From Marisa cornuarietis (taxonomy: Eukaryota > Mollusca > Gastropoda > Architaenioglossa > Ampullariidae): a DNA stretch of 64,000 nucleotides. A program made the position numbers and the translations under genes. Positions 34,680 to 47,349 of the stretch are shown one piece after another. Where the stretch lies: NCBI GenBank assembly GCA_004794655.1, contig SMMW01000585.1, positions 4,847,501-4,911,500 of the forward strand. Reading direction: 5' to 3'. The notes under the pieces were generated by a model. It did not search any database. It was not told the origin of the DNA and worked only from the letters and a program-made list of their open reading frames with translations. The number at the start of each line of letters is the position of its first letter. The first letter of the stretch is position 1.

Positions 34680-36110
34680 TTGGCATGTTTTATTACAGTC
34701 TTGTTAAAATTTGTGTACATATTAGACATACTTCATTGGACAGAGGATGGCAAGAGGTCAGCCAAAAGAAACATGACAAATGTCAGTAAAGAGAAAGAAC
34801 TAAAGGAACAGAAACTAAGCTAAGCTTGTTGCTGACAAAAGTGGAGGTCTCTAGGTATGAAGAGGATAAAGTAAGTATCATTCTTTTGCAGTGGACTGAT
34901 TTGTTTAAAAGACGTGTACATGCGAACCTGAAATCGCAGAATAAAAGTCTTAGTATAAGAATATTTTGATTTTTTTGCATCAAACTGTTGTCCAACCCAT
35001 TTACTAGAACATCTGTATTTTACTGATCTTATCATGCTGTGATGCCCCTCTCTTCCTGCTCCAGTGCATTGTGCTGCAGTTCTCATGTACCCATTTCTTG
35101 ACCATTTAACCCTGTAGATCTCCACTGAAAAAAATAATAAAATCATGTTGATCGCACTGTACAGTTATCCAAACAGTGAGAACTCACAAAACACCTAAAT
35201 ATTCATTTTTTCTTGATATAATCAGGCATTAGTATCAGAGACCGTTACACAATTAATAATGTTGACTACCTGCGATAAAGAATCCACTTAAAAAGTACAT
35301 AATGATATTCATATCCACAGAAGAACGCAAGAGGAAGAACATAGTAGTACAATTAAGAGGTACATTTATTTTTCTAATACTTTCTTCTTCCGTCTGAAGT
35401 AGCTGATAAAATGCCTTCAACGGCAATTGTGGCAACATTTATTATTGTAAACATAATTAATGCTTCGAAATGGTGATGAAAGACGTCCATTTTAAAACCC
35501 TGCGTCATGCTTTCTTCTCCATATTTCTTTACTTACATGTCTTCTTTTGGAAACCAAATAATGTAGCCTGTCGACATCTAGTGGAAAGGTACGTGTATAC
35601 GTGTATTAAACTAACACAGTACAATTAAAAACTTACTCATCTTACTGCATCTCGTAACTGTACTTACTGGGCAGTGTGAAAATAATAGTAAAAAAAACTT
35701 AGCAATGAAAACAACTGATCATTCCGTACTGCTAAAAGCCAGCAACAGAGTTCTAATTATTCTTTTAAATCACAAGTTTTGACCACACCATACATTTGCG
35801 AAGTTCATTATAACTAGTCTGTACGCACTACACTAGTACATAACACTAAATTACTATATAACGCCAGTCTCAACATCAAACACTGTGAAGAAGCCAGCAG
35901 ACAAACATTACAAAGAAACCAACTGACGGGTAAAAATAAAAATGGAACTTACCTTGCCATTTTTGTACAGATGACGTTTCACTGAGCGGCATCACAACAT
36001 CTCCTCTGCTCTGTGACAGTCTTGAACAACTGATTACTTATCTCCTCATATCGACATACCGTTTCGATTTTATCTGCGCATGCGTATCTGTTGCCGGGCG
36101 GCTCGTGCGC
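34680..36110 (-). CDS. Candidate three-exon gene with PIP-box-like N terminus
   Basis: Exon 1 coding starts at an ATG at 35960 (AAAAATGGCAAG) and ends at 35953 with a perfect donor AAG|GTAAGT. Exon 2 is 35577-35537 (acceptor CCTTTCCACTAG, donor ACAT|GTAAGT). Exon 3 starts at 35124 (acceptor TTATTTTTTTCAG) and is open to a stop at 34820, with an AATAAA-type signal near 34690. Phases agree at both joins (2, then 1). The predicted N terminus MARCRQATLFGFQKKT holds QATLFGF, resembling the PCNA-interacting pattern Q..L..F[FHY], with Q in the last position. Exon 3 begins EIYRVKWSRNGYMRT and its later part looks less protein-like. The whole product would be about 117 residues. An NRF1-like site lies about 115 bp upstream. 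No family is named. Confidence 0.38.
36075..36084. promoter_or_regulatory. NRF1-like site in a CpG-containing promoter candidate
   Basis: TGCGCATGCG matches the NRF1 core (GCGCATGCGC type) in a locally CpG-rich patch (GGGCGGCTCGTGCGCGCTGT, about 36096-36115). It lies upstream of the candidate minus-strand first exon ending at 35953. Confidence 0.4.
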
Positions 36111-36319
36111 GCTGTGAGAAGCGAAAGCCTGTGTAGGGTAAAAGATGAGCTCGTGATACACTTCATTCAAATGTTGCTAGAACATTTATGCATTCAGTGC
36201 ATTTCACCCTTCAAGATGTCTACGAATTCCGCTTCAGATTGTTCAGGCATCCACTCTGTACAAGTGCCCATAGAATGTCGTTACGGGCATCCATGTGGTA
36301 ATTTTTGTCAATAGTAATA

Positions 36320-39180
36320 GTGGTTTTCGGGCAGTAGGCCGTTCATTTAGGTCTGCTCCACTGCTTGAAACCACCTTTGTTTCCGAAACATGAACTTAAA
36401 CGCATTTTTTTTCATAATAAAAAACCCAGCTTTTTCCCATACAATAGTTATTTTCATCAAGGCTTAAGAGCGCCAAACAAACATCGTGCAAAATCTTGAA
36501 AGCAATCCATGATGCATGCTATAGACATAATGTAGATATATACAGTGGTCAGGATACTTAACCCTTTGTCATTCTAAATAAAACATCGACTGATTACTGT
36601 CAATCAAAACATGAGCTTAGGCCTTTACGAGCAAGAAGACCAGAACCCTTTTGTTAAAATTAGCTGGACCTCACACATACGCTCGAGTAAAAAGTGTGGA
36701 TCAGAAATCTACCTTTAAGTGATCGGTAGCAGAATAGACTTTAAAAACAGGGTGTTTTGTGATGCGAATAAGACCTTGATAAGACAACGATCTGCTGTGA
36801 GCTAAAGCAAGTTTAACGGGCTGCTGGAAAGATGCTTCTTGGCGACAAAGAAGGGGTAAAGCTAGTAACAGATACTAGGGTGAAATGTGTGTGGCCAAGG
36901 TTAATGCACGAAGAAAGTTCTCGTATCACGCTCATTTGGCCTTTGTGCCATGCGCCACTGTCTCTACAAATCTTCCATTACGAAAAGGAGCTGATAAACC
37001 GAGTAGGCCACATTTTTAAAATGGGCTCAAGAATAGAGTGTAAACCTGCAGCACTGATAGTGGAAGAACGGTACTGCCTGAAACATACAATATTAAAAAT
37101 AAAATACTAACAGCTTGACAATACTTTTAAACGGTCAGTGTCATTTTGATTTACGAGTAAATCCTTTGCTGTATAAGCTGCAGTTAGTTTTAGCAACTTC
37201 GCAAAGCTTACTTAAACAGACTCTGCTGGTATAGCCCATTGACATGCTGAAACACTTAACCTCTGCTAAGCATACCTCATCGACATACCGAAAGAACACA
37301 AAGGTGCATAATGAAGTGCAGTAAAAAAAAACGCAAAGATTTAATTCACAAAGACGAAGTTCATTTACAAAACCCTTGTAAACCTTCCTCCCTTCACGTC
37401 TTTACATTTTTCGCCAAATGCCACATCCACACTCGCGTGCATAACCATCCTCTCACCCCCTTCCATTATCCTAAACACCCGCTTACACAAACGAACGCAC
37501 TCACACCCACACACGCACACATCCATGCACTAAGTCAAGATCCGTATATTTTTGACACTAATCTTTGCGGTTTCAGTCACCTATGACTGCAGACAAAGCG
37601 AAGTTTTGCTTTTATAGTGACACAGAGCCACGAAGACAAAACAGTGCAGAATAAAGTAGAAGAAAAACGTGGCAGGCAGCAAACTAGGACAAAACCTCCT
37701 GTATCACAGCTTTCTAAACGCATAAGACTTTGTTCCTGGACTAAAAAGGATGGAGCCGGGAAAGTGTAATTTAAGGCTAATCACGTCTCTCCCACCCATA
37801 CTAGCCCTCCCTTTAGACGGTGTCTTCTCTTTTGTGCTTTCCCGAAGCATTTCTATCCCCTTTTCTTTAACCTGAATATGCTCAAGATTTTCCGGCGATT
37901 AAGTGGTTACTTCTGTCCATTGTTGTAATTACTAGACGTAGTGCACTGATAGAGATTTGAAGTGGCAAACCTAGAAACTAATGTATATTTTGGCTGCCTC
38001 TGTTCAGTTGAGGGATTTTGACAGAATCCCTACTGTCTTATATACATTTCTCTTCCACAGCGTTTCTACATACATAAAAAATCCTTCATATATAAAAAAT
38101 CATTTTACATGTCAAAAGTCCTTCTGCATATCCGAAAGTTCTTCTACATGTCAAAAAGTCCTTGCAAGTCAACAAAAAAGAATAACACGTGCTTCGTGGA
38201 ATAGATGGAGGTAAACGCTATATTGGCCTAAGGATTCGGTTTCTTAACTTGCAAAGATGGAAGGGATGCAGTTTAAAAATGTCCTCCTTCGTGATACATT
38301 AATGGACAGTTCTGGGGCCAGGAGACAAAATTGTTCGTTTTAGCTGATTACAAGGCGTTGTTTAGTTATCTAGTTATTCCCTCGCCATTCACCCTGCACA
38401 CGGTTACTGCATGCTGGTGACAGTGTACAATGAAACTGCTTCTCTATATTACAATGAACTTTCTCTGTTGATAAAAGAAAAGAACTCCAACAATTTAGAT
38501 GTGTTGTGAATTGTGATTGCATTTTACGGCCGATTTGTTTTTACACATAGTAAATAAAAGTAGATTGAACAAAACCATTAGAAAAGATATTTCGGTTGTT
38601 AAGAATTCTGCAGATACTGAATGTAACAAATTATGGAATGGAAAAAAGTACTGCGACAAGAACATTATGTATTGAAAACACAGATATTGATGTCAATTTC
38701 TCCAGGTGTTCCAAGAACAAACTCACTTACTCATTTACTCATTTAAGAAATAATTGTATATTCGATACTGCCACTGCGTCTTATAACTGTACTTTTGCCC
38801 GTCGCTTTTCCAAACTAGTTTACGTATCCACAGAGTTCGTGGAACACAAACTAGGTCAAAGACCTGCTGTTTCAACGCCAGCAAGAAGAGATGGTAGGAG
38901 TGTTGTTTGTAAACAAGGATTGCTGGCTTAACAGTGCTGTCATGCGTACCGAAATGGTTTATGTCGATCACCGCTATCCAGCAGTGTTTAGTTTAAAATA
39001 AACAGAAGGACATGTCTAGAATTGTTTTAAAAGTCCTGCAGCGTATATAGTTATCTTCTCACTGGGTGAGCTGCAAACGTCAGACAGCAACAGCAAGTGG
39101 TACCCACCACCGTAAGAAACAGAAGACTGCATTTTGCTTAAGTCGTATCCGACTAAGGCTTTAGACTGATTAACTGCAGC
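36320..39180. other. Stretch with no supported gene
   Basis: No exon called. It holds a CACTC/CACAC-rich pyrimidine patch at 37430-37520 and an imperfect repeat with TCCTTC(A/T)...CATGTCAAAA at 38085-38165. Confidence 0.4.
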
Positions 39181-39181
39181 A

Positions 39182-39329
<148 letters not shown>

Positions 39330-39379
39330 GTTGGATGTAGGGGAAATGGGAACATCTGAAGAGACTCAACAAGTTTAAG

Positions 39380-42190
39380 ACCCTGATTAAACTACCGCCT
39401 GACTATTCGTGTTGGGTGCTGTGCAAAAAAGAACAGAACAGAAGGAAGAAATGATTGATGAATAGGAGGACTAATTAAATCTTTTGCTTTAACAAATCGC
39501 AAGGGAAAAAACTTGATATTTAAACAAATGCTCTATTGTTGGATAAAACGTTCAACCAGAAAAACAGGAAATACTATAGCAAATTTCTGGGTGAAGTCAA
39601 TATCTGGCTTACAGATGCCTCTCTCTTACACTGTTAACAGATGTCTCCCTAACACTTTTATAGGCACATATCTCTCTTCGTTTATTTGCTTGAGGTTAGA
39701 GGCAAGAACAAGGGCAAACACTTTTTTCACTTTAACAAAGTCCTGACCATTTTGTGTTGCAAAAATAAAAAATAAATTATCAAAATACTACTCTAAAACA
39801 CTTTTTAGTTACTTCATGCTTCTTTACATTCTTTTCTTCAGCAAGTCTACTCAAAGTAAAATGGCGAAGGAGGCGCGTCAAAGGGGGGTAAACAGCCCCT
39901 AGTTATCTGCCCAGTAACTTTAGAGGTCTTGACCACGGTCTTCGACCAGATGGCCTTTCTGGCGACCTAATGGGTTTTCGCAGGTTCCGGCCCCTGACAA
40001 ACGCATGCTAGGTCATTGGAATGGGCTTCACGTGTGCGTAAATTGTGTACGTTGCTTGTGACAACAGACGACACCTTCAAAGAAGGAGGGGTGGATGGTA
40101 GGGATGGGCGAACAGCCGGCTCATCCAGTACAGGGCAGCCATTCTTTACATGCCACCTCTAAGGCTTTAGCCCAGACGTGCTGCTGAAAAGAAATCCTTT
40201 CTTGGCTTGACCGAAGGACTGAAAAGAAATGTTTCCTGGCCTTCGTCTACCTTACTCAGACATCTGTCACCCCAACACATGCAGCCCGGACTCCCGGTAG
40301 TGGATGGTATCGTTATCATCGCTCGGCGATACATCTACGATGGGAACAATTCATCGTGACATAAATATACATTGCTATCAGCGTCTCTCGTGAATGATGG
40401 ATTGCCTAACTTTATTAAACTTTGTGAGAAAAAGCATTTTCGTACTCTCACAACCTTTACAGTGCTAAGACGGCGCTGTACTTTTATTTAAACATGACGA
40501 GAAATCGAAAAGAAGGGACTAACAATATAAATAATATACTAATTCCATAAATATGTCGCTATGCTTCACTCTTGAGAAAGGGCATTAAAGATAATGTACT
40601 TGTGCTCTTCAAAGACACACATGAAATACTCTTGACAAGTGTTATGAAAACATGTGATTCAAACAAGAAAAGGAGAAAACAATAACATTTCCCTATGTTC
40701 AGACTATCACGCCGCTCCAGCGAAATGTCCGATCGTAAAGATGCATCTGATAAATTTTTCAAAAAACAAGTATTTAAGTCTAAAAACAGACGTGAAGAGC
40801 TTTAGAATGTTACAGATGGAACGGAGATGAATACGACACCCCATGTTGTGAGGTCAGAGCTAAAGGGAAGTAAGCCATCTATTCAACCCGACATTTTTAG
40901 CCTAAACGGCGTCAGCACTGAAGGCGCATTTATTTCAGATGAATTCCTCATCGCTAACCCCTGTTGTGCACATTGTGTAGCTGAAGCGCGCGCGTGTGTA
41001 CATGCGTACGTGCATGCTTGGAGATGGTTGGTTGTGGAGAAGGAAGGGAATGTTAGGATTGTATTTTGGTGTCTGTGTGGAGAAAAAAAGAAATAAACGG
41101 AGAACTACATGCCAAAAAAAAAAATTTTAAGCACAAAGAGATGCCGGAGATTAATGGATTTTTTAAAATGTGAACCAAGAGCTATAAAGTTCAGAGACCT
41201 TTCTCACTTTGCTGTGTGGCATGCCACCCCTTTGACTTAATAATCTGGTTTGAAGTCAGTAATGTCCTGCATATACAGTGAAGAAACTATAAAAATGGCA
41301 AAGAACGAAGTCTAAGAAATCAGAAGTTGCAAGGGTAACAAAAAAAATGAATCTATAAAATAGGTCGTACTTTAAAAAAATTATGCGTTACTCAAACATA
41401 AAATTCATGAGCTTCAGGAGTTTTTTAACAAACGAGGAAAAAAGCCAAAAAACTGAAAGCCACCAAGGCAGGCAGACTCCCACGCACTCATACGTGCACA
41501 CACATTTTTACATACTCTATAAACATCATTACCACAAAACATGCATGAAAAGACAGAGACACGGATATAAACAGTAAGAAAGAACAACGAAAACATGTCG
41601 TAAGAGGAAAAGATTCATTGTCCGCGCACCCTTCTACAGTCTGTGTGTATGAGAGAGAGAGAGAAACAGTCTAAATAGATATTTGTTGTTTTGGATGTGA
41701 GTTTTGCTTCATTGCAGCAATAGTCATTCGCCAGTGAGAGCTAAACTGTCAAGAGAAAATACTGATGTGAAAGGGAGTGAGAGTGTCATATGAAATATGG
41801 ATTTAAAAGGAAGAAAAACGCTGTTTTATTTCACATCCTCGATCGGCCACAACAGTGTACCCCGCAAAAATGTCCGCACCTTCTTTCTTGTTCTTTCTTT
41901 AGAGTGCCTGAGCGAACATAGGACCAGAGAAGAAAGCATTAATCTGACTTACTGCGAACAAAAGTGGAGCCAAAAGGTAACTGTAATTGTTTCAGCAGGC
42001 CAGGTAGTCTGCCAGGTAACTTCCGCATTTTCAGCACCTGCGCCACACTTAAACCTTAGGTGTGATTGCCAGTCTCAGCCACGCTTTTTCGTTTTCTCAA
42101 CAGGCCGGTGAGAAGGAAACACCTGCAACAGAAAGAAATTAACTTTCAGCTACGAAATTTTTTACATATTTTCCATTCTCTTTGCACCCA
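39380..42190. other. Stretch with no supported gene
   Basis: No gene supported. Short simple-sequence runs only (GA near 41650, poly-A near 41115). Confidence 0.4.
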
Positions 42191-42193
42191 TTG

Positions 42194-42194
42194 C

Positions 42195-42251
<57 letters not shown>

Positions 42252-42252
42252 G
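42194..42252. repeat. (CTGT)n microsatellite
   Basis: About 14 perfect tetranucleotide units. Confidence 0.97.
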
Positions 42253-42431
42253 ATATAGATTTTATTTACCCTTTTTTTCAAATACTTGAAAATAATGTAA
42301 ACTACTGCTTTACTAATGTTTTACTGCGGTTTTTCTTTTTCACTTTTATCAGTATTTTAAAAGCACTGCATTTATTTTATTCTACTTTTCTTTTTTGTAA
42401 AGTTAAAAAAAACTCAATTGTGACCAGATAA

Positions 42432-42449
42432 TGTGTGTGCGTGTGTGTG

Positions 42450-42535
<86 letters not shown>

Positions 42536-42599
42536 AGTGGAGCGCGCGCAAATCGTCTTATATCAAATTGACAACTATTCCACGATGGTCTAATTGACA

Positions 42600-42646
<47 letters not shown>
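42432..42646. repeat. Opposed (TG)n and (CA)n tracts
   Basis: A TG tract of about 100 bp at 42432-42532 is followed, after roughly 66 bp, by a CA tract of about 48 bp at 42599-42646. The two are reverse complements, so a stem of more than 45 bp is possible. Confidence 0.95.
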
Positions 42647-42648
<2 letters not shown>

Positions 42649-43235
42649 TTTAATACAATGATGCAGATGTCATCTCATGACCTGGATTCTCTCCATATTT
42701 TGAAACATGGCTTAAAATATGGAACAATAAATTTAAATATGATAAATATACGATAACAGAATAACAAGGCATGAGATACTCGTCTACTAAACGTACCCCT
42801 TAAATGGTTTTCATGACAGTACGTTAGAGAAAGTGTGGACAAATTATATACTAAGTTGTTAGAGAGAAAAGATGGGGAAGACAGACTGACGAGAAAGACT
42901 GCTGCAGCACAGGGTTGGGGTATCTATCAAAGAAACGGAAAAGTGCATGAAAGCCGGAAATCGATATCGCACGCTCACCGCACGTGCGCTATGTTTTCGC
43001 ACTTATGTAATCATCTGTTTAAGGCGATGACCTCATCTCACTTCCTTCACCACCACACCAGCATGGTAAACCGGATCAGTGGGATCTGATTTCAAGTTGT
43101 CTTTGATGCGATGGAGTCTAGCGTATGCGAGACAAACAAGCATTATCCAGCCTTCATCCCTCTCCAGCACGCAGACGTGTGTACATAAACATACAAACAT
43201 TATCAACAGCCCCTATACATGGGCGGATGCCCTCT

Positions 43236-43310
43236 CCTTCCCTCACTTGCCCTTGCCTGCCTTCGCCTGCCCTCGCCTGCCCTCGCCTTCCCTTGCCTGC
43301 CCTCTAACCG
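43236..43310 (+). repeat. 10-bp tandem repeat CC(C/T)TGCCTGC
   Basis: CTTGCCTGCC-type units repeat about seven times with C/T changes at exactly 10-bp spacing. The strand is nearly pure pyrimidine with isolated G. Confidence 0.9.
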
Positions 43311-46150
43311 AATCTTGACAAGACGTTGTAAGGGTTGTGTCTCGACTCATCTCTTTTGTAAAGTCCAGAAGGATTTTAAAAACCAGGCTTTAGTATTTTC
43401 TGTTGTCTTGACAATTTACGTAAATCATCAGAAGGCGCCGATCACGTGATGTAGATGATGGCCCGTAGAAGCGAGACGGTATCTTCAGTTTGAGTCCTTG
43501 GAGAAAAGAGCAAGTTGCTGTTGAACTTATTTTTGTTTTATATGCAATGAATGTTCTTTCACAATTTGCACTAAAATCATGTCTTATACATACCACAGTA
43601 AGCGGTATGCTCTTTTTTAACTGAAGAATTTAAAGAATGTTGTGCATAGCGAGTGTTGCAGGTTGAGGAAGGTGATAAAGACAGGGAATGGGGAGTCATC
43701 ATACAGAAATCTGTTGTAGGGCCATCTACCGTTTGTGGATGAAGGTCTCAGTAAGTGTACATTGCTTCTCAATTATGAGTACATGCTGCTGTTGACTAAG
43801 TCGTGTAGCGGAAACCCTATACACCCTTGATGCGAACGACTCATAGCTCCTGGACCTAACCTGGAAAGTATTGTTGAGGCAAAGATTGTGAAAAATTCCT
43901 GACCTAGCTTAATCAATCAAAACATCGCTCTTTCTTAGCATTTCACTTCTGTCTGATGACGTACAAAATGCCACAATGTGAAACAAGACAAATGTCTGCC
44001 ACAGCTCTAATGGTTTTCTAGATGATTTAAAACTGAGCTGCTTCCTCGAACACTACATCCCAAACTGCTCCGTTGTTGACGAAACATCTGTCACTGTCGC
44101 TGTCCTACCAATGTTCCGAATTTCAACGGACCCCCAGCCAAGAGACCGTCATTCAAGCTAGATGGTGTGAAACTTGATCACATATTTGCCACTGAAATGC
44201 GAGCGAAGCACAAAGTGAACAGACACCATTAAACTATACCTTGAGTCGTCAGCTACCCAATAAGCTCTTTATCAACCTATGTGCGGAGGGAAGTTTTTCG
44301 TGTTGCGTCGAAAGTAATGTTTCTCCCCCTCCTCCCCCACCCCATATGGCCCACGAGAAGTACGTGGTTACAAACAAAACATCACTGCTGGCTGTATCCT
44401 ATTCTGTTTCACTCATTAACTGCCCACCCTTAAGAAAAGAAAAATAACCCAGATGGTTAGCAGGGTAGGGTAACACTATAGGTCGTTTCGAATTGAAGGC
44501 ATTTATCTGCTTTGCTCCGCTAAGGGAAAACAAAAACATATATGTTTTCCTTCCATTTCTCCTAAGATCTTTTCTCCTTTCTCTGCTTCGACCGTGGCGC
44601 TAGCATGGATTTTGTTCGTTTCAGTTTTGTTTTTGCTGTTTTTCTAAAAATAAAATGTTTCAGTCTACGTAACTAAACGAGCAGAAGATAGCATTGATGG
44701 GATATATTTTATGGGGTGGCCCTTACAAGAGGAATGCATGTCTTCTTTGTTGCAGTTGTACGGCCCAATGTCAGTGATAACTTTAGTGATAAATACTCTT
44801 TAACTACTTTAAGCACCTGCTTAGTTTAAATTTCTTGTCTACATTTTATATCAGAATTCAAGGTCATGTTTGAATATTGTTTTCAGCCATTCTAAACTAG
44901 CATTAGCGTTTCTAATTCGTAGTATAAAACAACTTATTTACATTCTTTTAACTGACAGTAAGGTAAAGCAATACATTTTTCTAGCAGAGAGATGAATAAC
45001 TCTGGCGCTAGAACGCATCACGAGGCAGAATAATACACTCAAGTTTTTGATGGACATTTTTGATACAGCACTTCAGACACACAGAAAAATAATCTTTCTA
45101 TAATTTCGACACTTTCATGTCTTTCGCTCACGATGTACTCCCTAGTAGGGTAGAAGGGTGATACAAGCTTGCAAAGGATGAATGCTGCTCAAATTTGGAG
45201 AAGACTTTGCTGTGATACTTCGATAGTGCGCTGGGCTTTCTGTTCACTACAAGCTTTGACGTATCTCTAAAGCATCAGATGCCTGTTGCTGCTTTTATCT
45301 GATGCCATCGCTTCTGAATGAGACGCCGCAGAGTGTGAAACTCATCTTAGCTTCTAACGGCAAAAACAAAGAAATAGAGGAAGAACAGCTGCGCAAATAA
45401 ATTTTTTTCGTGGTGTCTCCTCCCTCCCACCTTTACTACATGCTATCTAGAAGCATCTGCGTATTTTTATTCATTCAACATGGCGTCCCATAATTCTTCT
45501 TTTTCTTTCTATCATGTTAGCTAGCTAGCTATCTAATTAAGCTAGCCATTTCGCTGGCTTGCTTTTTGCTACTTGCAGCCACGTCATTTATCTAGTCAAG
45601 AGCCTTTTCTTTTCCAAGGCAATGGCCGCATGATTTCAATGCCTTTAGATTGTCTCTTACAATTACGTATTATTTATCACTGTTTATTTTAAGCGTTTTA
45701 AATCCAGCCTTTACAAAAGTGTTTCTGTTTCGTAAGAAGTAAAGTGAAAATTATACTCAGAAAAATTTCTCTTTCACAGGTTCGAGCTCAGCCACACTAA
45801 GCAATGCAGCAAGTAACATTTTTCGCTTTTCAGCATTTAATACACTTAATACAACACACTTTCTGTCCAGTGCAAAGGCTAAACACATAATAAATCTTCC
45901 CTTCTAAATAATGATTTTTTTCTCCAGTTGTCTCAACACGCTGCAAAACCTTTAAAGCAAGACTTTTCCTACATTGTAGTGGAAGTCGATAATCACACAG
46001 ATATCGGGTGGGAAATAGACCTTTTCACCACTGAGGGTCACGAAACTTAACTTTACATTATTGCTCACCTGCGTGAGAGGCTTATGTAAGATATGCAGCC
46101 ATGTAAGGTGATGCCGGGTGTATTCACCAAGACCAACAGAACGCGGCAAC
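43311..46150. other. Stretch with no supported gene
   Basis: A plus-strand fragment at 44010-44230 reads DDLKLSCFLEHYIPNCSVVD then, after a frameshift, RPSFKLDGVKLDHIFATEMR. It looks like a decayed coding remnant, possibly retroelement-derived, that I cannot assign. A run of GCTAG repeats (GTTAGCTAGCTAGCTATC) lies at 45519. Confidence 0.35.
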
Positions 46151-46157
46151 GGCTATT

Positions 46158-46796
46158 ATTATTATTATAAACGAAGATTTTTATAGCGCATATTTATATT
46201 AATACTCATAGAGAGCATGCCCTTCGCGCTTAAAACGAGGAAGAGACAGGGACTAAATGGATAGAACACGAGGGACGGAAGAATAAGCGACTGTACTGAC
46301 GACAAACAGAAAACAACGATAGAAAACACAAAAAGGCACCAAGTAACAGAGACAGAGAAAATAGTGATTCTGCAGAGAAAGATGGGTAAAGTAGCAAGAG
46401 GAAGGGGGGGGGGTAAGAAGGACGAGCATTGTGTGGACTGTGTTAGGAGTAATGCTCAAGGAAGAGGTGCGTTTTTAGTGCAGATTTGAACGATTCAATT
46501 GTAGGAAGGTGGCGGATATGGAAAGGGAGAGAGTTCCATTGTTTTGCTGCGCAGTAGCCAAAAATCCTGTGAGCATATGTTGTTGTTCTGATGACAGGAA
46601 CAGTTAGGAAACGGTCATCAGTCTGGATGGAACGTAAGGGAAGAGAAGTTCAGAGAAATAGTCAGGACTAGACCAGCAAAGAAATTAAAACATAGCACAG
46701 ACAGTTTGTACTGGATGCGAGAACGGATAGGTAGCCAGTGTAGAAAATGAAGGAGAGGAGTGACATGGTCCCGTTTCGTGACTCTAAGTACTTTCT
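46158..46796 (-). pseudogene. L2/CR1-like LINE 3' end
   Basis: On the minus strand the C-terminal RT-linked domain reads KRDHVTPLLHFLHWLPIRSR (about 46770-46710). After frameshifts it reads AKQWNSLPFHIRHLPTIESF then KSALKTHLFLEHYS with a stop near 46450. The 3' UTR ends in an (ATT)5-type tail at 46158-46170. It shares HWLP(V/I) and WNSLP motifs with the LINE at 10.3-12.6 kb but is not a close copy. It is severely 5'-truncated. Confidence 0.87.
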
Positions 46797-46927
46797 AGAG
46801 TCTCTGATGTAAAATCTCTCATTCGTTGTGTGTTTTCCTAATCCCAAGCCTTTCGTTTATACCAACAAGCAGTACGTAAAGATTTAACTTGAGGCTTCTG
46901 AAAACAACTTAGGTTTTTAAAAAAGGT

Positions 46928-47000
46928 TTTTATGTTTTAATCATTCTTTTTGTATTTGTTCCACGAAATATAATACAAAAAGAATGATTAAAACATAAAA
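46928..47000. repeat. Perfect 29-bp hairpin
   Basis: Arms 46928-46956 (TTTTATGTTTTAATCATTCT...) and 46972-47000 are exact reverse complements with a 15-nt loop. The arms are AT-rich, so the stem may be a foldback remnant. It lies 350 bp upstream of the secreted-protein gene. Confidence 0.95.
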
Positions 47001-47311
47001 CTGCTTTAACACGAAAATGATTACTGCTGCACATTTCCACTAAAATTCATTTATGTAGTTATGATGGATATTATAATTTCCTTCAGGGTAGCGTCTACGC
47101 TGAAACGTTTGGAAGTAAATACAAAACATGAACAATGTTATTCTCTAAAGATTATTGTTTTGAATGATATACATTCAATACGACAAGGCAAACAGTAATG
47201 GTGCCTTCACACATGAATGTAACATTTTGTTTTGCCATGAGCTCGCACTGCAAAAATGAAAAAATGACGCAGGACAGAAATTGTGACGACATACAAATGA
47301 CGCAAACGGAA

Positions 47312-47319
47312 TGACGTCA
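47312..47319. promoter_or_regulatory. CRE palindrome upstream of the secreted-protein gene
   Basis: TGACGTCA, the full cAMP-response/ATF palindrome, lies 31 bp before the ATG at 47350. It is probably in the 5' UTR or core promoter. No clear TATA box is seen at a fixed distance. Confidence 0.45.
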
Positions 47320-47349
47320 TTTGTCTAAGTTGTAGGAAGGTCAAACAAA

